Both the position numbers and the translations under genes were made by a program. Below are positions 33,111 to 43,656 of a stretch of DNA of 64,000 nucleotides, piece by piece. The notes under the pieces were generated by a model. It was not told where the DNA came from, made no database searches, and saw nothing but the letters and a program-made list of their open reading frames with translations. The stretch is from assembly GCA_013400975.1 (NCBI GenBank), contig WBMZ01003074.1:98770-162769 (forward strand), written 5' to 3'. The first letter of the stretch is position 1, and every line of letters begins with the position of its first letter. This stretch comes from Atrichornis clamosus. Its lineage: Eukaryota > Chordata > Aves > Passeriformes > Menuridae.

Positions 33111-36100
33111 GTGAGGCGCTGGGGGCTGGGAGAGGGCTGGCCAGGGAGAGCTGGGGAGCAGGGGGGGTTCTCGTGCCTCAGGGGCTCCTAGAGAGCAGAC
33201 ATGTGGGTCATACTGCGTGTGATACATATACACGGTATTATACTGAGTGCAGGACAGCAGTAGCTGAAGTGAGGCATTAAACTTACTGTGACTGTGATAT
33301 AAAGAAATGTAGAACAGATTTAACTGTGCAGTCTTGAGAAAAGGCTGCTCAGAGTAACTGGGATGTGACTGTGGATTGACAAGCACAGACACATTTCTCT
33401 TGCTTTACAGTCCTGTGCAGCTGAGCACTGCTGCTTGAATCATTCCCGTTCCCTGTGTATCCGGCTCCCTCGGCAGTGTTGGGTGTCAGGGGAGGGAAAA
33501 CTAGAGCAGCTCTCAGACACTGATTTGTGTAGTTTCATGGAAACCCACTAACAGAATAAGCCTAAAAACTACACAAAATTACATCCCTGTGTGAGATACC
33601 CCTTGTTGGCAGGGGAGGCCTTGTTAGGGCTGCCCAATCTGCAGGAGGAGAGGGGCATGAGGGGTTTTTGGTGTCATGAACTCTTTGCTGCTCTCTTGTT
33701 TTCATTTTGGGATTTGAGGTGGTGAAAGATGACAAAGTGGTGAGAAAGAAACTGTAATCTGCACTGTTGGTGTGTTGCCTTGCTGCTTCCCCTCCTGAAT
33801 CTCCTGCAGGAGGGAGGCTGCCAGGAGGGCCGGGCACAGGGAGCTCATTGCCCTGGCGCGCCTGGTCTGTGCTGGGTCACGGTGTCACCTCAGCACGGTC
33901 ACACCGTCACCTCAGCACGGTCACACCGTCACCTCAGCACGGTCACGGTGTCACCTCAGCATGGCACTGCCGACGCACGGTCACGGCGTCGCCTCAGCAC
34001 GGTCACGCCGGCACCTCAGCACGGTCACACTGTCACCTCAGCCCGGTCACGCCGGCACCTCCGCACGGTCACGGTGTCCCCTCAGCATGGCACTGCCGAC
34101 GCCCGGTCACGGCGTCGCCTCAGCACGGTCACGCCGGCACCTCAGCACGGTCACACTGTCACCTCAGCCCGGTCACGCCGGCACCTCCGCACGGTCACGG
34201 TGTCCCCTCAGCATGGCACTGCCGACGCCCGGTCACGGCGTCGCCTCAGCACGGTCACGCCGGCACCTCAGCACGGTCACACTGTCACCTCAGCCCGGTC
34301 ACGCCGGCACCTCCGCACGGTCACGGTGTCCCCTCAGCATGGCACTGCCGACGCCCGGTCACGGCGTCGCCTCAGCACGGTCACGCCGGCACCTCAGCAC
34401 GGTCACACTGTCACCTCAGCCCGGTCACGCCGGCACCTCCGCACGGTCACGGTGTCCCCTCAGCATGGCACTGCCGACGCCCGGTCACGGCGTCGCCTCA
34501 GCACGGTCACGCCGGCACCTCAGCACGGTCACACTGTCACCTCAGCCCGGTCACGCCGGCACCTCCGCACGGTCACGGTGTCCCCTCAGCACGGTCACGC
34601 CGGCACCTCAGCACGGTCACGGCGTCACCTCAGCACGGCACTGCTGGCAGCAGGAGCGTCCTCTTTGGGTGAGGATCGTGTGTTTTCACTGGAACACAGA
34701 GCTGTATCCGTGGTGCCTGTTGTCCTGGCTGCCTGGGAAGCCTGAGCTCCTTCCCCACAGCAGTGTTGTGGGCAGGCATTTTGTAACTGTGCTCTGATCT
34801 CCTGCAAAACCATAATCCCAGTGGACTTGGGTGGAGACAGCCACAGCCTCCCTGGAGCTGCACTGCTGCAAATTGGATTTGAGGTGGCTCTAAATTGTCC
34901 TGATTGCACCTGCCCCCTTGCCCAGGTACAGGTTTTGGAGGGTTTGTCCTTGCTGCAGTGCTCTTCTGTGGAAGAGGGAGGAAGGGACTGGGGAAAATGC
35001 TTTCTAAAGTACAAGGATCCCAATCCCCGAAGTGTCTGTTTTTCCTGTTACTCTGTAACACCCAATAATCTCACACCAGGACACTGAGGATTTTCAGATG
35101 AGGGCACAATTTCCTTTCATTGATAATGGCCTGCAAACCACAGGCAGCAGCCCAGTGGTTTTCCGCAATGCAAACTGTCCACTTGTGGAAAACATAGCTC
35201 TGAGAGCACTGAAAATCCTCAGTGCTGGGGCTCAGGGAATTCCTCCCACCACAGGGATTTCACAAGCTCAGTAGAGTCACAGCAGGACTCCCTTTGACTG
35301 ATGTATTTGCTTTTTCAAGATGTTAATCCTTGGGGAAAGGTCAGCAGCTGAGAAATACTCATGTAAACTGTGTAAATGTTGTGGCTAAAACTGCAGTTCT
35401 GGCACTTACGTGTGTTTTGTTTTCATGGAGCTGATGGCAAGGATCTGTGTCTCCCTTTGCAGTGTGCCAGGGCCTGCCCACTCCTCCCCATCCCAATTCC
35501 AACACACTGGGATTGGCAGGGCTCCTCCTGGCATCACGTGCTCCAAGCCTTCAGAGAGAGGTGACTCAAAAATGTGCTGGCAATCACTGTCAAGGACTGC
35601 CAGCAAGGGTTGAGCTGTGTGCTCTTGTCTTCTAACTCCTGAAAAAGAAGGTTACATCATGGAATCACAGAATCCCAGACTGATTTTGTTGGAAAGGACC
35701 TTAAATCTCATCTTGTCCCACCTTCCTGCCGTGGTCAGGGACAGCTTCCACTAGGTTGCTCGAAACCTGGTTATATGTAGATGGTGGTTAAACAGTTGAT
35801 TTAGGAATAATTTGAAGGAAAGAGAATACAACAAGCAAACCAAGCAGGGCCAAGCCTCTATGACCTACACCATTAAAGCCTGAAGGCCAGAGGTTAACCC
35901 TGTCAGCAGGTGACCAGTTACAGTGTGGGGGTTTCACATTCTTCCTGGGGAGAATAAAGCATCTCTTGGAAGCCAGACTTCAGACAGGTTCTGCACCAGC
36001 TTGGCTATTTTATTCCTTTTAAAACTCAAAGCTGCTCTGAATTTCTTCTGCTTTCACCTTCAGATAACATGTAAGAACTTTATTTTATTACTTAATAATT

Positions 36101-39100
36101 TCTGTTGTGATGTGATGAGGCAGGGGGGAGGCTGGGGTGGGCAGTGGGTCATGTCCCACTGCTGGGGGTGGTGGTGGAGGAGCCAAGGTGCTGGTGCTGG
36201 CAGCGGTGCAGGAACTGTGGGTGGCTCTCTGCAGTGGTCCCTGTGCCATCCCCATGCCACGCTGGTGTCAGCGGCAGGCACAGGAGCTGTGGGTGGCTGT
36301 AGGTGGCTGTTGGTGGCTTTTTGTGGCACGATCCCTGTGCTGGTGCCAGTGGGTCACTGACCTGGACACTGGGCTGTAGAGGTGACCCCCCGAGCACGAG
36401 TGCGGGCACAAGCCCACAGCCCTGGTGTCAGGCGGGGCCCTGCCCTCGCTGGGCAGCTGCTGACGGTGTGAGTGCCTGTCACAGAGTGCCTGTTTCAGTG
36501 CTCCTGCCACTCAGACGGATACACCCGGGCTGGTTGTACTGACTCGTACAGCAAACTTACAGGCTTGTACAGAGCATCCAATGGCTTCACGGGAATTTAA
36601 TCTGACAGTAACCGAGGCTGCACTTAAAACAGCTTTCCCTTGTCTTGGGCTTTAGTCCGAGGCTGCTGATCTGCTGGGGCTGATGCACTACATGGAGGGC
36701 TTGAGGCTGATCACGGTTCTCGAGTACGTCGCCCTCGCTTCGGATGAAAACGTCACTGTGACGGACACCGAGTTCAGCAGCGTCCCCGTGCGCCTGTACC
36801 TGCCCAGGAGGGCACCTGGCGGGCTGAGGAGGGCCATGGTCTACTTCCACGGAGGGGGGTGGTGTGTGGGAGATGCAGGTGAGCTCTCCTGCACCGCTGC
36901 CACGGGTCTGTGGGGAGACCCCAACAGCCCGTGTGAAGCACTGCCTTTGGCTTTGTGGGAGCTGCCACAGGGAGGGTCGGGGACCTGGTGTGTCACCAGT
37001 CAAAAGCAGGGCGTGGTTTGGGAGGGTCACCCGAAAGCCACTGCCGAGAGGAACACGCGTTTGGTGTGTCAGTTCTCACTGGGGAATATTCCAACTGGCT
37101 CCTGTCATTTCAGGCATGAAGTCCTACGATCACATGTCGCGGCGGATTTCAAACGAGCTAAATGCCGTCGTGGTGTCGGTCAAGTAAGAGATATTCTCCT
37201 TTCAGAAGGGATGAGGGTTTGGAATAAATTAATCTGTTTCAATTAATCTAATTTTTCAATGTCTCCATTTTTGATCACGTGCATTCCTGGTGGCTATAAT
37301 CGCTTGTGAACAGAAGCTGTCAGGGTGGCAGTGGTCAGTTGTGGTTGGTGGCTATTTCACCTTATGAAGATGGGTGGGTAATAAAATACTGGATCCTCTG
37401 GGATAGACAGTTCCCACTTCTCTGGGCACAGAAATAAACATTCCCCAACAGACAGATGCTAGCGAGCTCCCTTCTTTATTAATAGCAGGTACTAACACGC
37501 TTCTCTTGCCTCCACCAGCTACAGGTTGGCCCCTGGGCACCGTTTCCCCGTCCCCTTTGAAGACGTGTACTCGGTGACCAAGTTCTTCCTGCAGGGCAGG
37601 GTCCTGTCCCAGTACGGGGTGGACCCCGCGCGCGTCTGCGTCGCCGGGGACAGCGCAGGGGGCAACCTGGCTGCAGCTGTGGCACAGCAGGTACAACAGA
37701 GGTGCTTTGCAAGCTCAGAATCATTACTTTTGTTATTTCACAGCCACTAACAGAAACCTCAGCCCAAAGCACGTGCTGCTCTTGTAGTCTGTGCACACAG
37801 GAGGTCACGCAGCCCGCGGGATGGTCACGGGGCTCCAGGGACCAGGAGCGACAGCACCTGAGCCACTCTGTGGCATCAGAGGAGCTTTGGTGTCATCCAG
37901 ACACCTGTCCCCTAAAAAGGGTCTCTGCCCTCTATTTGGGGCATACATCACTCTAGCCTCAAGCACATGTTGACTGGTTTAGGCATGATGTTTGAAAAAG
38001 GAATTTTAACTATTTTACTCATAAATATGTAAATAGCAGGGAAAACAAGCAAACAAACAAAAATCCCCTCACTAAATGTTCCAGTGTCTGATCATACAGC
38101 TCGGTGCCTTTTGCACTTCTCCTTAAGGTTTATTCAATAAAGTCAACATGGTGTTGTTGCTCTTTGAGAAGCTGTTAGGGTTGTAATGAATCTCACTGGG
38201 GATGGTGGTGAATTTGCTGCAGATGTTGAAGGTACATGATGAGGGAGAAAATGGAAAATTTATTAGTGAAGAGGGGAAAAGGATGACATATATGAAATGT
38301 CAGTGTGCAATTAATCACATTTTATATGTTACATCTCTAAAATGCACAGAATTGCAGTTGCTTGAGTTGTAACATCTCAGGGTTAAAAACCAAACAGATG
38401 GACAAGCTCTAAATTGTGTGAAATGATTAAAGGAGACTCAGAAACCTGAAAGTTTCATGATATAAGAATAGAAATTTTCTGTAGCTATAGAAAAAGCCTT
38501 TGTTACTACTTTGGAAAGAATCAAAGTCTCAAAAAGAGTATTTCCCAAATATCATTATCCTTCCACATCAGAAATACAATTAAATTCTATTTGGTGGTTG
38601 AGAATTTTTTTACAGCATGCTGTTTTACATGACCTGTCTATGAATTCAGAATTTCTTTATCCTGGATTTATTGATAATCTTACTTTGCTCGTGTTGCACA
38701 ATGTGTGTCTTGATTCCTTACTTCAGATGATCTGTCAGTGTGAGAGAATCAACACCTCTACTGATTCTTTGTAGTTGTTTCTGTTTCTTTCTACAGCTGT
38801 TGGAGGACCCTGAAGTCAAAACCAAGCTCAAAGCCCAAATTTTGCTCTACCCTGCTCTGCAGGCCCTGGACCTGAACCTGCCGTCTTACCAAGACAATGA
38901 CAACAAGCCCCTGTTGCCCAGGTCGCTCATGGTCAGGTTCTGGAGCGAGTATTTCACGTCGGACCCCGCTCTCCGGGAGGCCATGGCCTCCAACAGGCAC
39001 ATCCCCGCCGAGTCGGGCCACTTGTTCCAGTTTGTGAACTGGAGCCACTGGCTGCCCGAGGAGATGAGGGGAGCTCACGAGTACCGCGGCCCCACCTTTG

Positions 39101-39405
39101 GCAGCGCGGAGCTGGCCCGAAAGTACCCCGGGTTCCTGGACCCGCGCGCGTCCCCGCTGCTGGCCAGCGACGCCCGGCTGCGCCCGCTGCCCCCCGCCTA
39201 CATCCTGACCTGCGAGCACGACGTGCTGCGGGACGACGGGGTGATGTACGCGGCGCGGCTCCGCGCCGCCGGCGTGCCCGTCACCCACCACCACGCCCAG
39301 GACGCCTTCCACGGGGCCATGATGTTCATCTTGTGGCCGCTCGACCTGGCTGTGGGGCATCGCCTGTTCAACACGTACGTGGACTGGTTACGTGAGAATC
39401 TCTGA
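32973..39405 (+). CDS. AADAC: Arylacetamide deacetylase (microsomal serine esterase)
   Basis: Five coding exons: 32973-33110, 36656-36878, 37114-37183, 37519-37690 and 38797-39405. Phases match throughout, giving 403 residues (human AADAC has 399). The enzyme is a type II ER-membrane alpha/beta-hydrolase of the hormone-sensitive-lipase family whose catalytic domain faces the lumen, hydrolysing lipid and xenobiotic esters and amides. Visible here: the N-terminal anchor with YYIYTPLPD; the oxyanion motif HGGG from His111; the nucleophile Ser189 in GDSAGG; Asp343; His373; the Cys116/Cys340 pair; and N-glycosylation sites at Asn78 and Asn282. These residues carry the same numbers as in human AADAC. 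The start ATG has G at -3 and +4. HGGGWCVG and GDSAGG favour AADAC over AADACL2, which has GDSSGG. Confidence 0.96.
33874..34640 (+). repeat. 22-bp minisatellite with 126-bp higher-order structure
   Basis: The basic unit is 22 bp, like CACGGTCACACCGTCACCTC followed by AG, repeated in tandem. Every sixth unit is a 16-bp variant starting CATGGCACTGCCGAC. Five 22-bp units plus the 16-bp unit make a 126-bp block, with the variant recurring at 33960, 34086, 34212, 34338 and 34464. Blocks after the first are nearly identical, so amplification was recent and block-wise. It is rich in CpG. Because 126 is divisible by three, all three forward frames stay open (278-321 codons), which is an artefact. 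Confidence 0.97.
35656..35770 (-). repeat. CR1 LINE 3'-end fragment
   Basis: The plus strand reads ATCATGGAATCACAGAATCC, then GGAAAGGACCTTAAATCTC and CAGGGACAGCTTCCACTAGG, a reversed CR1 tail inside AADAC intron 1. Confidence 0.9.
36190..36298 (+). repeat. Imperfect duplication, about 72-bp spacing
   Basis: Two similar stretches share CAGGAnCTGTGGGTGGCT, at about 36209 and 36281, each preceded by a related CAGCGG-containing lead. The next 40 bp repeat GGTGGCT several more times. Minor local instability. Confidence 0.45.
36656..36878 (+). CDS. AADAC: AADAC coding exon 2 (oxyanion-hole exon)
   Basis: The acceptor CTTTAG at 36655 and donor GTGAGC at 36879 bound 223 nt in phases 0 to 1. Contains the glycosylation sequon NVT (Asn78) and [12 protein letters not shown] with His111 and Cys116. 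Confidence 0.95.
36879..37113 (+). other. AADAC intron 2
   Basis: A 235-bp GT-AG intron with no feature noted. Confidence 0.9.
37114..37183 (+). CDS. AADAC: AADAC coding exon 3
   Basis: A 70-nt exon (acceptor TTTCAG, donor GTAAGA) in phases 1 to 2. Encodes the segment ending NAVVVSV, equivalent to DAVVVST in human. Confidence 0.94.
37184..37518 (+). other. AADAC intron 3
   Basis: A 335-bp GT-AG intron with no feature noted. Confidence 0.9.
37519..37690 (+). CDS. AADAC: AADAC coding exon 4 (nucleophile exon)
   Basis: A 172-nt exon (acceptor CACCAG, donor GTACAA) in phases 2 to 0. It completes NYRLAPGH and carries GDSAGGN with catalytic Ser189. Confidence 0.95.
37691..38796 (+). other. AADAC intron 4
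   Basis: A 1.1-kb AT-rich GT-AG intron. No repeat or gene recognised. Confidence 0.9.
38797..39405 (+). CDS. AADAC: AADAC last coding exon
   Basis: A 609-nt exon after a CTACAG acceptor, ending with TGA at 39403. Contains FVNWS (Asn282), [11 protein letters not shown] (Cys340, Asp343) and DAFHGAM (His373). From about 39080 to 39310 the sequence is extremely rich in G and C at third positions, much more so than the first part of the exon or SUCNR1. Confidence 0.96.
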   Translation: MLEDPEVKTKLKAQILLYPALQALDLNLPSYQDNDNKPLLPRSLMVRFWSEYFTSDPALREAMASNRHIPAESGHLFQFVNWSHWLPEEMRGAHEYRGPTFGSAELARKYPGFLDPRASPLLASDARLRPLPPAYILTCEHDVLRDDGVMYAARLRAAGVPVTHHHAQDAFHGAMMFILWPLDLAVGHRLFNTYVDWLRENL

Positions 39406-42400
39406 GCTCAAAACGTTGCTCTGTTGGCCCTCCTTGTGTCCGCCAGGTGTGACTGAGGGCGCAGGATCTGTGTCGGATTTTGGCCGTGATTGCTGTCTCC
39501 CTGCAGTGTTGGGACCGGAGCATTTCGCACTTCTCTGGCAGGAAATCAGTCTGATCCTAACCCAAGTGTTCTTCCAGTGCTGTCATCTGCGCCTCAAACC
39601 CCCAGGCTGCCAGGACTGCCCTGGGGTTCCTCTTCTGGCCCTGCAGCCTCTGGGACTCAGTGTCTGGTCTCTGTCACTGCTTCTTTCTCCCTGTCACGAC
39701 ATCTTTGTACCACAGGCAGGTGCCAAAGAGCCAGGTCGCTGTGGGCACCTGGGATGTGCTCGGTGGCCGCTGTCTTCCTGTCCCCTTTGGCTCCATGGAG
39801 GTGCTGGCAAGGCCCTGCTGCTGCCGGGGCTGATGGGGGACACGGAGGCACTGGGACCCGGCTGTGGGGGACTTGGGGCAGCTGGAGGACCCTGCCCGTC
39901 GCAGGTGATGGCTGGGCTGGGGCTGCTGTCCCTGCCCTGCACAGCTTGAGGGAAGCACTTGGAAACCCAGTGGGATGGCTGAAAAATTGTGCTAGGGTTT
40001 TGGGCTTTGTTTGCTTGTTTGTTTTGGGGTGTTTTTTTATTTGGGCATTTCTTTGTTGTGTTTGGTTTTCTTTTTTTTTTTTTTTTTTTTTTTGGGTTTT
40101 TTTTTTNGGTCTTATTCCTACTCACTTTCTTTATTGCTTGAACTAGCAGGAAATAGTGAAACAAACCACAACTGGATGTCCACTGGAAAAGGGAAACTGT
40201 GAAGGTCCCAGCCTTACGACAGCACTGCTGCACGGTCTGTGCTCTACTTATCTGATAAGTCATGTACTATGTGTTCTAATTGTCCTTAAAATTGTTTATC
40301 AGATTTCACATATGATTTTTTAAAAGTAGGATTAGCATAGTAGCTTTGTAGGCTTTAAAAAAGAAACACAGTTCAGCTATCTGTGTGGAACAAATAACCT
40401 CTGTGTAGAGATTTTGTGTGTTAAATATAAACCCTAAAACTTTTGACTGAAGCATGAATGCAGGGGTTAGCTGTTGGTTTAAGCTAATCAAACCATGATC
40501 AGGTACTTCATGTAACCTGCTTTTCTTTTGCATAAAAGATACTGAATCTTCAATCATTCTGGGTTATTTTTCCTGAGTGTGTGCAGCCTGTTCAAATGGG
40601 ATGTGTATGGGATGATTGCTGTGTTTTTCATCTCTAAGTTGAATACAAATATTAAAGTTGTCTTTGATTCCAATGCAATGTGCTTTGTCACTCAAGTGCC
40701 CCATTTATTGGGAAGCAGTAGCAGGTGTGCTCAGGCCCAAGGGTGGCTGCTGCAGACAGCCCCAGGTTTCACTTCTGTTACTGTAAATGTGGATATTGGT
40801 AATGCTGGGCTGGGGCTGTCGAGGAGGGAAGGGGCACTGGTTGAGCAGGTCTCTCTCTGCACCTTTGCACCCTCTGGATGCAGGTCTGTGCACGTGTGCT
40901 CACTCGGAGTGTCTGGAGTTATTCCTCAGGTCTCTCTCTGCAGCGCTGCCAGCACATCCCAGCGCTCTCCCCCAGACTGGGCTCCTGTCTGCTGGCGGAG
41001 GCAGCTCCACCGGGGTTCTGTTCCTCCTGCATGTGCAATTAATTAACAGCCTCTTAGAGTTCCTGAGGAAGTTGGGCTTTGGGGTTTTGCTGAGTAACAC
41101 CTTTGGTCTGACCTTCTATACAGTTTTAGGGTCACGTCCACGAGAATATTCCCTGGGATGGGCATTTCTGGGTTGTAAATGCTGGTGGAAGGAGCCCAGT
41201 CGGGGTTTCCAGATAAAGGGAAGACAAAACCTTGCTTAAGAGACTGTTTAGAGAGGACGGCTGTGTTGTTTGGGCTGGAGGGGACATGCCCACGTCGCAT
41301 TCCTCAGCAGTTGCACTGCTGTCACCCAGGCTGGCTCTGGCTGTTCTCCTGCCCTGCAGCACTGGGACATGGCTGACACCGCGACTCGGGGATGAAGTGT
41401 TGGGGTAAGTTGGCTTTGCCTCCTTCCAGGGATGTTGGAGGTGCATGTGCCAGCCCAGCTGGAGCAAACCTGGGGTACCCTCCTGTCCACACTGCCGCCA
41501 GCATCGTGTTTGCTCCACTGTGGCTCAGGCATCGGCTGCACCAGGGACACTCAATGCCGACCCATAAGGCAGAAGAAAAACTTATATTCTCAGCAACAAT
41601 GCCAGCCAAAAATTGTCAACTTCCCCCTGCATGTTTTTATAGAACTCTCTTGGAACCAGGCTGTATATGTTTTTGTTTAGGTTCCTAAAATAGACTTTTG
41701 GGGTTGGAAATGCCTGGTGAGGCACAAAATGAGACAGTGAACACTGCGCTATTGATGTTGCTGGCAGGAAAGGCTGGAGCTGCAGTAAGCACCTCATTTC
41801 TCCATACCAGAAAACACGCTAATCACCCCAAGGGAAGGCCTCGGTACATCTCCCAAGAGAGATTCAGATGGGATTTGGTGTTTGACAGTCCAGGACAAAG
41901 CTCAGCCTTGCCAGCACCACAGTGGGGCTTGCAGCCCAGTATGGAGCTGGCAGAGGAGCCATCTCCTGTTGCTGAGATCGAATCTTCCGAGGATGCCCAA
42001 CACAGGGAGTCTGGTCACAGACTCTCCTACCACGGGGTGCAGTGGTAGGTACTTGAAGAGAATGGGGCTCATGCCCACGAGTGAAGGAGGAAATAAAGCA
42101 TTCTTAAAGTCCCCAGCAGTCAGGGCTTCCCCATTAGACATTTCTTAAGAATCCTTGATTTTTGCTGAAGTACTACACTGTTTTTAGACCAAACAAACAA
42201 AAAACCCCCCACCTCCCAACCTCCAAAAACCAGAACTTGACAATATTTTTGGTTTTCTGGTATTTTTGGAAGGGTTTGGCTGAGTTGTTCCCAGTGGGAA
42301 ATGCAGAGTTCTCCTGCTGTTTGCTCAGCCCGGCCATTGCTCCCGGGAAGGGCTCACGGCGGGGCCCCAGCGCTGCCATCACGCGTGACCCCATCGAGTT

Positions 42401-43100
42401 CCCGGCTTTCATTCCAGTTCCTCACGCCGAGGGTGGCTGGAGCCCGGGCTGGAACCTCCCCAGCAGAGGCCAGCACAGCTCCGGCTGCCGTGCCGGGAGG
42501 AGAGCCCAGAGCTGCCGGGCACAGCCCACGGCAGCAGCCACGGAGTGCCAGGCACCGACTGCTCCAGCACCCACAGAGCCTGCTGCTGAGACCCCCAGGC
42601 CAGGTGTTTCTTACGGATAGGGCTGCTGGAAGGCAATGGAATTACGGGTGCCAGCTTGTGTGGCTGGGAGAGCCTCAGAATAACCAAGGATTAGGAAACT
42701 GCTTAGAAACACAACGAACTGATGCAATGGTCACAGAGCTGTAAAGCTGGGACCAATCTAACCTGCTGAAAAGACATTAAGGAGCATTTCTTGCTCCCTC
42801 GCCAGTTTTCTGAGGAGTTACTGCAGCAGGAAGGAATAAATGCTCCATTTGTTCAGGCCTATTTTATCCTTCAGTGCAACAGCAGTTGCCTGAACGGACT
42901 AGATATTTAAATGCTGGTAAATGAGAAGCCAGTGTTGGTTATTAGCCATGGGGGAAACCTTAAATCAGCTTCTGTAACGCTTAAATATGAGCTGATTTAT
43001 TGGCCTTGTCCCCAGAGAATAGCTACAATAGCTTTTTATATCTATTAATAGGGTTAATATTTGCTAACAGTGAAGTACCTCACAGTAAAAGGGAGAAAGC
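39406..43100. other. AADAC 3' flank and intergenic DNA
   Basis: The AADAC 3' UTR must begin here, but its end cannot be fixed; an ATTAAA near 40652 is one possible poly(A) signal. A long T tract spans about 40071-40106 and ends in an ambiguous base. About 42290-42600 is GC-rich. I see no further gene. Confidence 0.5.
40071..40107. repeat. Poly-T tract with an unresolved base
   Basis: Two T runs separated by GGG, followed by the only N in the window, at 40107. Length and base calls in such a tract are unreliable. Confidence 0.9.
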
Positions 43101-43108
43101 AAAGGTAG

Positions 43109-43222
43109 AGAGGCTGTGGCTGCCCCATACCTGAGGGTGTCCAAGGCCAGGTAGGATGGGGCTTGGAACAGCCTGGTCTATTGGAACGTGTCCCTGCCCA
43201 TGGCAGGGGCTGGAATTAGTCC
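43109..43222 (+). repeat. CR1 LINE fragment
   Basis: Forward CR1: GGCTGTGGCTGCCCCATACC, then GTCCAAGGCCAGGTAGGATG, GGGGCTTGGAACAGCCTGG and CCCTGCCCATGGCAGGGGC in the consensus order. Confidence 0.9.
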
Positions 43223-43653
43223 CCGTGGGGTTTGGTCGTTCTGCATTAGCAGCATTTATTGTATTTTTGCCAATAATTTATATAGCAATGCTGAATGGAG
43301 CAGCGGGCTTTGAAGTGGTGATGTGTTACTGTATGAAAACAAAGTGCTCTTCTCTCCGCCAGCTCTGCCCTCTTGCAGGCCCTGGGTGTCTCTCAGGGCA
43401 TGGGATGGGGAGCAGTGAGGGCCCCCTCCCTCCACCCACCCCCGCTGGTTTGCCAATGGGCTCCTGTGAGGGGGAAGTGCTGTTTGCATCTGGGCAGCTC
43501 AGCCACACGGGTCACGCCTTCGCCTTGACTCATTAATGATTGAATCCTGCACAAAGGCGGCGTGGCAGCGACGGGGGCTGGCCCTGGGATCCCAGAGCTC
43601 TGCTGGGACCTGCTCCTGGAGTGCCAGCGGGGAGGCAGCACCACAGCCTGGGC

Positions 43654-43656
43654 ATG
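43654..43656 (+). CDS. SUCNR1: SUCNR1 start codon at the end of exon 1 (proposed)
   Basis: GGGCATG|GTAAGGG places the initiator ATG as the last codon of exon 1, phase 0 with the acceptor at 45059. The context has G at -3, and +4 would be G of GCT after splicing. The 5' UTR must lie upstream of 43654; its start is unknown. The intron would be 1403 bp (43657-45059). The evidence is the match to the mammalian gene structure as I remember it and the strong donor; no transcript was examined. Confidence 0.65.

Larger units (their letters stand above)
33111..36655 (+). other. AADAC intron 1
   Basis: A 3.5-kb intron. It contains the 126-bp higher-order minisatellite (33874-34640), a CR1 tail (35656-35770) and a small imperfect duplication at about 36190-36298. 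No other gene is seen. Confidence 0.9.

Noticed and set aside
33874..34640. CRISPR-like regular repeats
   Set aside because: Units are contiguous with no unique spacers and the genome is vertebrate; this is a minisatellite.
33767..34797. Three overlapping plus-strand ORFs of 301, 321 and 278 codons
   Set aside because: They are the three frames of the 126-bp repeat, open only because its period is divisible by three. The peptides are simple repeats inside AADAC intron 1.
32973..39405. AADACL2 or NCEH1 as the identity of the esterase
   Set aside because: The nucleophile motif is GDSAGG, not GDSSGG, and catalytic, disulphide and glycosylation residue numbers coincide with AADAC.
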